Part shown: one piece after another, positions 7,667-12,668 of the stretch
Layout of the letters: every line of letters begins with the position of its first letter
Position numbering within the stretch: the stretch's first letter is position 1
Source of the DNA: Funneliformis mosseae
Taxonomy: Eukaryota; Glomeromycota; Glomeromycetes; Glomerales; Glomeraceae
DNA length: 12,668 nucleotides
Reading direction: 5' to 3'
Assembly: GCA_910592005.1 (NCBI GenBank)
Contig: CAJVPP010003067.1
Coordinates: 1-12,668 of the forward strand
Notes under the pieces: generated by a model
Databases searched by the model: none
What the model was told of the DNA's origin: nothing
What the model saw: only the letters and a program-made list of their open reading frames with translations
Position numbers and translations under genes: made by a program

Positions 7667-8852
7667 ATGTCTTCACAAGCTTCTTTACCCGCTTCACCCG
7701 CCTCAATAACAGAAAAAATTTCCACTAGAACAATGTCAGACGTGGTTAAGGATTTTAATATAGAGGAGCTTATTGATTATTTGGGAAGGAAAAACTTAAA
7801 ACTCGATAAAGATGATATTAAAATACTTCGTAAAGAGAAAATTTCTGGTCTTGCCTTCCTTAAGTTGACGGAAGAAAAATTTCGCAGTATTGGGTTAGCA
7901 TTAGGATCAGCAACAACACTTGCAAAATTTATCGAAGGCCTCAGTCAGAAATTACGAAACTATTCCTCGCTTAAAACTCTCGACGACCTGAAGGAAATAT
8001 TACGTAGAAATAAGGTCAATGGGGAAGATATAACAAACATTAAGCAATTTACTCCTGGTAGGTAATTAATTATTTTTCGAAGCTGACTAGATAGCTATAT
8101 TAACTTTATTTTTCTCTGTAGTCTTCGAGGAGATTAGTGATGATGATAAAGCATTCAAACACTGCATGGAGGACATTATCTTAAAACTTTTAAACGTGAA
8201 GACCATGATTGATGCTAACGAGGCAACGCGCTGTGAATTTATTTCAGCTATATTACATGCATCAATTGCCATCGCCAAGAAACTCACCTCTCAAGATATA
8301 TTCATAGTTTTGCAGAAAGACGTTTCCAGTGAAGATGCAATGGGCAGAGTAGACTATGCGATCAAAAGTTTGGAAGACCTCCTCTGTATTACTGAAGGGA
8401 AGCCATGCAATATTAAGATTGAATATGCGCAGGTGCGTCTACTACACAGATCTGTGTTTTTAGAGCGCTAAAGCCAAAAGAGATTCAATATTAACACATT
8501 TTATTTTTCTTAGAATCTGGTTCAGCTTGAAAGTGCGTTCCAGACAAATAAGAAGAAGCGGACTGCGGATCAAGCTTTTGGGAATGACTATTTTGATTAT
8601 ATATATGGTATTGTGATTACAGGCACAAAGTGGCATTTTATCATATATACTCCTGATGGTATATACTCTACGAGTGGTAGTGAATATCAGATCAATCTCA
8701 CGAAGTTCGCAGTTAAAGATAATCCCAAATTACTTCGAAGCAACGTGAAAAGGGTAATTGGCATAATTGTAGGGTTATTGAAGGATCGGGTTAGTATAGA
8801 TAGTTTCCTAACTAGCAAGAGGGCTAGGATCAAAAAAATTATTAAAAAATAA
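7667..8852 (+). CDS. SAM domain plus PD-(D/E)XK nuclease-like protein
   Basis: Three exons (7667-8057, 8122-8432, 8514-8852) join to a 346-aa intact protein. Start: ATG 7667 (MSSQASLPASPAS); the frame is open 5' of it but has no ATG. Residues about 30-95 (IEELIDYLGRK through TEEKFRSIGLALGSATTLAKFIEGL) fit a sterile alpha motif, a protein-interaction fold. The rest looks like a restriction-nuclease fold: NEATRCEF helix (Glu164, Glu169), VDYAI (Asp208), CITEGK (Glu222, Lys224), then AQNLVQLESAF spanning intron 2. A core Asp, Glu-x-Lys and downstream Gln helix is the classic PD-(D/E)XK arrangement, also seen in Crinkler-type C-terminal domains. Near the C-terminus KKRKRTADQ-like and KRARIKK basic patches could be nuclear signals. 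I recall very similar Rhizophagus proteins. It is the only large gene here without a stop or frameshift. Nuclease activity is inference; substrate unknown. Confidence 0.8.
8058..8121 (+). other. Intron 1 of the SAM/nuclease-like gene (64 nt)
   Basis: GTAGGT donor and TTTCTCTGTAG acceptor; phase 1 (first base of a Val codon before it, the other two after). It contains in-frame stops, and removal joins KQFTP to VFEEISDDD, keeping one frame. A CTGAC sequence at 8083-8087 could be the branch site. Confidence 0.75.
8433..8513 (+). other. Intron 2 of the SAM/nuclease-like gene (81 nt)
   Basis: GTGCGT donor and TTTTTCTTAG acceptor; phase 0 after the Gln codon of EYAQ. Removal gives EYAQ-NLVQLESAF, rebuilding the conserved helix after the Glu-x-Lys motif. 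Reading through instead gives a stop at 8469. Confidence 0.75.
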
Positions 8853-8901
8853 TATGTATCCTAGACTACGTCCTGATCTTGTATTTATTTCAGCATGTAT
8901 T

Positions 8902-8907
8902 AATAAA
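8902..8907 (+). terminator. Polyadenylation signal of the SAM gene
   Basis: AATAAA lies 50 nt after the stop codon in an AT-rich trailer (TATTAATAAAAAATACTTT). It is the only canonical signal between this stop and the next promoter. Confidence 0.5.
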
Positions 8908-8937
8908 AAATACTTTATTTTTTCTTGGCAAAAGTTG

Positions 8938-9003
8938 CTGACCAATGGTCAGGATGTCACGTGAAATTTTCAATTTTGAATACTAACATACAGAGTATAA
9001 ATA
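8938..9003 (+). promoter_or_regulatory. Palindromic CCAAT/CACGTG/TATA promoter
   Basis: CTGACCAATGGTCAG (8938-8952) is a perfect palindrome apart from its centre base and carries a CCAAT box. CACGTG (8958-8963) follows, then TATAAATA (8996-9003), 17 nt before the ATG at 9020. CCAAT, E-box and TATA in this order make a credible fungal core promoter for the coiled-coil gene. Almost the same CCAAT/CACGTG block appears inverted inside that gene at 10248-10273. Confidence 0.55.
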
Positions 9004-9019
9004 ATATTATATAGTAAGC

Positions 9020-10915
9020 ATGTAATCTGAAATAGATTTATTGAGGCAACACTTCACCGAGCTTGAGGTTAAGTATGCTAAGATCAAGGCAGAGAAAGCT
9101 GAGCTTGAGGCTGTGAATGCTGAGATTCCTGAACTTAGAAAGAAGTTCGCTGAACTTGAGGCAAAGAATGTCGAACTTGTGGATGAGAATACGAAGCTCA
9201 GGCAGGAACTTAGGAGCTGAATCAAAGAGTTGGAGAAGAGTAGGACGGATACTGATGTTGATAATGCCAGACGTGACGTTGAGATTGCTAAAATAAAGGC
9301 TGAAGTAGTGAAACTAGCCGAAGACGCAGTGGCAAGAGACAATAATGAAGAGAACAAAGAGCTAATTTCTCTTGAGAAGGTTGTCAATGCACCTTGCTCC
9401 GTTGCAGATTAATCCAATAATGCTAAGCAAAAGTGCCTCAATCCCTCTACACCTGTGAGCTGTCAGAAGTCATTGGAGGATGAAAAGACGGATGTTTTCT
9501 TGGATGGGGTACATAAGAAAATGGTTAGTGATGAAATAAGGTAAAGGAATAGGGAGAAAAAGCTTCAGCGTGAGTCAGCCCATCTTCTCATAAATCTGAA
9601 GCCAGAAAATAACGAATCTTATTTATGCGAAGAAAAAGGTGATCAAGCCCTAGAGGGATCAGATAAACATATTTTATTCCAGGAAACCTCTCCTACCCCT
9701 ATTGTCCGAAAAATACCATACAATCAGAAAGTTGAGCAAGGTATAATTCAGGAAGTGATCTTATTTATTCAAAAAAGAGCACTTACCTCATCAATTAACA
9801 TCCTTGAGTCTCGAGAGATTGAAACGGTACCTGAGGAAGGTCGAGATTTGGCTCAATTATTTTCCGATGCTAAAGTTGCAGAAGGTAGAACGTTAAAAGC
9901 TAAACGAAAAGAACTTGTATGCTAGTATAATTATAGCGAATCATATCAAAATAAGGTTGCAGAAATTTGCTCTAAAACTGGTGTAGTTGAAAAAACTGCA
10001 AAGTCTCAAGTTTACGCCATAATCAAGGCTTCTCTACCCAATGTTTCAAATTCAAATCTGTATAAGAAGACCGAAAGAGCTGGATGTATTTATAAGCTAT
10101 TCAGGAAGATTATCGATCCTGCAACCAAAAAAGAAGTTATGGAAATCGGTATCGATAAAGCTTGTAGAATTTCATATGGAATAAGAGGTATTTCAGAATT
10201 AAGTGATGCTCAAATACTAAATATCATTAATCGAGTCGCAGAAAAGGCACGTGACATTCTGACCAATGGTCAGGAACAAAATCATGTGACCGAAATTTCC
10301 AAAAAAATCTTGCCTATACCTGAAGAAAATTTATCCTTATCAGCCGATGTGGATGGTTATATAAATATGCTCACAGGAAGTCTTGACGACGAGACAGATA
10401 ATTGGGGGACACCATACGAAAACTCAGCTAGGATAGGGAAAGAGGAAGCGAACGAAGTTAAGTTAGAAGATGAGGTCCCTCCAAGACCTGAAAACGTTAC
10501 TAGTGATTCTTCAGGTGATTCCAAAGGAATCAGTCCAGACGATTTGCCCAAATCTCAAGTAAGTATACCATCCACATCTTTCTCTGATCAAATTAGTAAA
10601 TCTAACAGATTCAGACTTCTGGTTTCTATCTTGCCTGAAGATCCCGAAGAGAAGCGAAAACATATCATTGGGTTGGTGTTAGAGAAGTTTCCTTATCTAT
10701 CTTTAGATGATAGTGATAAATGTCGTGACACATTTAATCTTGATGGTTCAACACTCTGTCCTTTGTGTAATGGAGACCATAAAGTAAACAGAAGTATATT
10801 TGATGAAATAAAAGGTGAATGGGGTGATGGTGAGTATTACGGAGAACGAACTTATCGTCTTATATGCAGGATATCTTATAAACCTGGAATCCCAGTAGTA
10901 TCTATAAAAGCATAG
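9020..10915 (+). pseudogene. Decayed coiled-coil protein with Cys/His knuckle C-terminus
   Basis: One frame of 631 codons from ATG 9020, with stops TAA 9023, TGA 9218, TAA 9410, TAA 9542, TAG 9923 and no frameshift within it. Residues 3-120 are heptad-rich (AELEAVNAEIPELRKKFAEL), a long coiled coil. The middle has polar linkers and the family-typical VRKIPYNQKVEQGIIQEVI. Residues about 300-405 form a module shared with the RING gene downstream. The C-terminus has FPYLSLDDSDKCRD, then CPLCNGDHK (Cys-x2-Cys-x4-His) and YRLICR, ending VPVVSIKA-like at 10915. I recall this as a large Rhizophagus family of unknown function. By recall, CAA (Gln) is expected at 9023 and 9542, Arg at 9218 and Trp at 9923, each one transition from the stop. 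Coding-strand sense quality is high throughout, so the decay looks recent. Confidence 0.7.
10248..10273. repeat. Inverted copy of the CCAAT/CACGTG block inside an exon
   Basis: CACGTG (10248-10253) plus CTGACCAATGGTCAG (10259-10273) is the reverse complement of 8938-8963 at 24 of 26 positions. It lies in the coding frame of the coiled-coil gene, encoding about nine residues (ARDILTNGQ). In this orientation it is the same composite that sits in the gene's own promoter. Confidence 0.65.
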
Positions 10916-11025
10916 ATGAAAACTTCGTCATGTGGACCGATCACCTGGCTGAAGGCGCTAAGGCAAATGCGCAGAAAGATATCAGAAAAAAATCTTGCCG
11001 AATGAATAGGGGCTGTGCGACGTAA
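10915..11025 (+). other. Possible frameshifted C-terminal extension
   Basis: Directly after the coiled-coil gene's stop, a different frame reads DENFVMWTDHLAEGAKANAQ and then a basic KDIRKKSCRMNRG tail to TAA at 11023. The composition is protein-like and starts exactly at the stop, so a one-base change may have cut off 36 residues. It could equally be a chance open frame; it is short. Confidence 0.25.
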
Positions 11026-11310
11026 GATTAGCATATATATTCACATTATTTTTTCAACTTTATTTTCGCATGTCATGTCTCCGGCCACACTATTATCATA
11101 CTTACAAAATAATATTCGGGTATAGATATCTTTGCCAGCAATCATTATTTCGCATATGGGGTTTGGGGTTATATGCTAATCCTTCGTTATCTTTATTGAT
11201 TTGCAAGGGATTAATAGATGACGAAATGTGATGCGTAATTGCTAATGAAAATCCAGCATTAACTTACTCCTGCAACACTATAAAACTAGCGAGAAAATAA
11301 TAAGATTCTT
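11026..11310. promoter_or_regulatory. Intergenic region with TATA box of the RING gene
   Basis: CTATAAAA at 11278-11285 lies 26 nt before the ATG at 11311, the only strong TATA-type sequence here; transcription would then start very near the ATG. GCATATATATT (11031-11041) and a T-rich tract follow the previous gene and may serve its 3' end. GGGGTTTGGGGTTA at 11159-11172 is G-rich but too short for a quadruplex claim. No gene visible. Confidence 0.4.
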
Positions 11311-11412
11311 ATGCTCTTTTTTTTCAAAAAAAACTTTACCATAGAAAATCAAGGGAGCGTAAACCCGACTTCTACTATGGATTACGACGACATAGGTGAC
11401 CTAGTTTATTAT

Positions 11413-11436
11413 GATGATGATGATGGTGGTGGTGGA
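11413..11436 (+). repeat. GAT/GGT trinucleotide run in the RING gene
   Basis: Four GAT codons then GGT-GGT-GGT-GGA encode DDDDGGGG in the acidic N-terminal arm. It is a small coding microsatellite likely to vary in length between copies. Confidence 0.6.
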
Positions 11437-11453
11437 GAAAAAAGTACGGAAAG

Positions 11454-11468
11454 GGTCCCGAAGGGACC
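11454..11468. repeat. GGTCCC-GAA-GGGACC hairpin inside the RING gene
   Basis: A perfect 6-bp stem with a GAA triloop, encoding VPKGP in frame. It shares its stem with 7355-7369 and its loop with the hairpins at 265-277 and 534-546. An in-frame copy of a dispersed palindrome suggests insertion into the gene. Confidence 0.6.
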
Positions 11469-12604
11469 AAATCAAGAAAGCAACTTATCTGACAATATGG
11501 AGGGCGACATAAACACTTCTACCCCAAGCGGAGATATTTACGAAGTATAACCAGGACGCAATAGAGCCCTAAAAACACTTGCATTACATATATTGAAACA
11601 CCTCCCAGAGGATATTCTTCGTGAAAAGCCAGACTTTTCGACGATTAAATCTAATAAAACTATCCCAGATTATGGAGCATATCAAGAATGTGATAAGCCT
11701 ATTTTAACAGAAGATCCGCCTAGATCCCTCATTTTAAATGTTTGTGGTGATATGATCCATCGGACTTGTGTAAGAGGAATTGATAAGAGAGGAACATTAT
11801 ATTGCTCATGTGGCAAGGATGATGATAGCGATCCATTATTGTCTTTAGAGGGTTTTGAATTTAATGACGATCTGTTTGAGAAGGCTTGCGATAAATGTTC
11901 TGAAGTAATCTCTAAAGTGCTTCTATTAAGGCTTGATGCTTCTGTTTCTAAACCACTCGTACTACTACCATGCAGACATAAGGCTCATTTTGAATGCATT
12001 AGTAATAAGAGTAAGCTGTGCCCCAAATGCCCGTCAATTGATGATCTTGAAAAAGAAGGATATTATATTTCACCTGCTTTCGATAAAGCACCCAAGAAAA
12101 GGAAGAGGAAAGATGATTCGCGTAAAGCTACTAGGGGTACAAAAGTACAAACCATAATTCGTGAGCTGTCCATCCGCCTAGCTAGTGAAGTATTAATTGG
12201 TGCTCCTCTCGAAAGTTCTGACATGAGAGAAGTTTCGAATCAATTCCACAAATTATATTATGAGATTGATGATGCAGAAAAAAATGGGGATCGAACTAAT
12301 AGAGATTTAGTTCATTTCTATTTTCGATTTGGAAAAGCCTTATCAGATCGATTAGCTATACTTTTGCAAAGCAATCCTCCGCAAACAGCGCATACAAAGC
12401 TGAACAAAGAAGTTAAGGAAAAACTTTCAAAGAATGCAAATAATGGTATGGTGCGCAAGAGAACAGATACAGCCAGGAAAATTTATGACATCTTTAATGT
12501 GATAGGTGAAGATAAGTTTCTTCGTATCAAGTCTTTTACCGCATCTAGTTTTTCAGATCTAACGAGAAGTGAGGTCACATACACTCCCCGATCAAAAGTA
12601 TTGG

Positions 12605-12614
12605 ATCACGTGAT
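12605..12614. repeat. ATCACGTGAT palindrome near the RING gene end
   Basis: A perfect 10-bp palindrome with a CACGTG core, in the last 20 codons of the RING frame, where the protein turns hydrophobic. Followed by T-rich DNA like the promoter at 8958-8975. It may mark where the gene sequence ends and intergenic or repeat DNA begins. Confidence 0.4.
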
Positions 12615-12668
12615 TTTTGTTATACTAATTGGCGTAATTTTTGCCGATTATAACTTGTGATCTAATGC

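Larger units (their letters stand above)
11311..12660 (+). pseudogene. Double RING-like protein with one premature stop
   Basis: ATG 11311 opens a 449-codon frame with a single internal stop, TAA at 11548; coding quality resumes at once (PGRNRALKTLALHILKHL). The N-terminus is acidic with a DDDDGGGG run. Residues 127-167 are RING-like but incomplete: C-x-x-P and VCGDMIHRTC, where Asp replaces a His normally expected after CG. Residues 193-240 fit a C3H2C3 RING: CDKC, LLPCRHKAHFEC, LCPKC. RING folds often act as E3 ubiquitin ligases, which is only a family expectation. PKKRKRK at 261-267 is a classic nuclear signal. Residues about 335-422 are the module shared with the coiled-coil gene. The last ~25 residues (VIFVILIGVIFADYNL) are hydrophobic and unlike the rest. 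A CAA-to-TAA change explains 11548. A 66-nt intron 11545-11610 would also remove it, but has a weak GAG acceptor. Confidence 0.7.

Noticed and set aside
9007..9387. 126-aa minus-strand Ser-rich frame
   Set aside because: It is the antisense shadow of the coiled-coil heptads, which yield Ser/Leu/Phe-rich complements.
11545..11610. 66-nt intron removing the TAA in the RING gene
   Set aside because: The in-frame acceptor is GAG just after a better CAG that would break the frame, and the segment itself reads as a good helix; a CAA-to-TAA change is simpler.
1..12668. CRISPR array, rRNA or tRNA genes
   Set aside because: No regularly spaced repeats with spacers and no recognisable rRNA or tRNA structure on either strand.

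Overview
The window looks like nuclear DNA of an AT-rich early-diverging fungus, most likely an arbuscular mycorrhizal fungus of the Glomeraceae (Rhizophagus-like). The reasons are short GT-AG introns (64, 65 and 81 nt), TATA-type leaders, and several protein families that I recognise from memory as abundant in Rhizophagus irregularis: a replicase/helicase/HNH giant, a SAM plus nuclease-like protein, a coiled-coil family ending in a Cys/His knuckle, and a double RING-like protein. No database search was possible, so these assignments rest on motifs and recall.

Layout. 1-1000 is repeat-rich, with a direct repeat at the left edge, GAA-capped small hairpins and a minus-strand protein fragment (687-885). 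1037-5553 is one very long plus-strand reading frame: an N-terminal zinc finger, a family-B-DNA-polymerase-like module, a superfamily 1 helicase and a C-terminal HNH/His-Me-finger-like end. It is broken by 17 in-frame stops but only one frameshift. 5698-6398 holds three small ORFs: two are diverged copies of one ~65-70 aa protein (the first without a start, the second intact) flanking a basic 71-aa ORF with one stop. 6919-7297 is a Crinkler-header-like (ubiquitin-like) pseudogene with a 5' intron and a 1-nt deletion. 7667-8852 is an intact three-exon gene for a 346-aa SAM plus PD-(D/E)XK-like protein. 9020-10915 is a decayed coiled-coil gene with five in-frame stops. 11311-12660 is a double-RING-like gene with one in-frame stop.

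Connections. The coiled-coil and RING proteins share a ~90-105 aa C-terminal module that I cannot name. Every premature stop in the window can be reached from CAA, CAG, CGA or TGG by a C:G to T:A transition, while frame is almost always kept. This points to cytosine-deamination decay (or a systematic C/T calling artefact) rather than ordinary pseudogene erosion. The intact SAM/nuclease gene sits between decayed neighbours. Short palindromic motifs (CACGTG, a CCAAT-centred palindrome, GAA-loop hairpins) recur in promoters and inside two coding regions, so mobile or self-propagating motifs have spread here.
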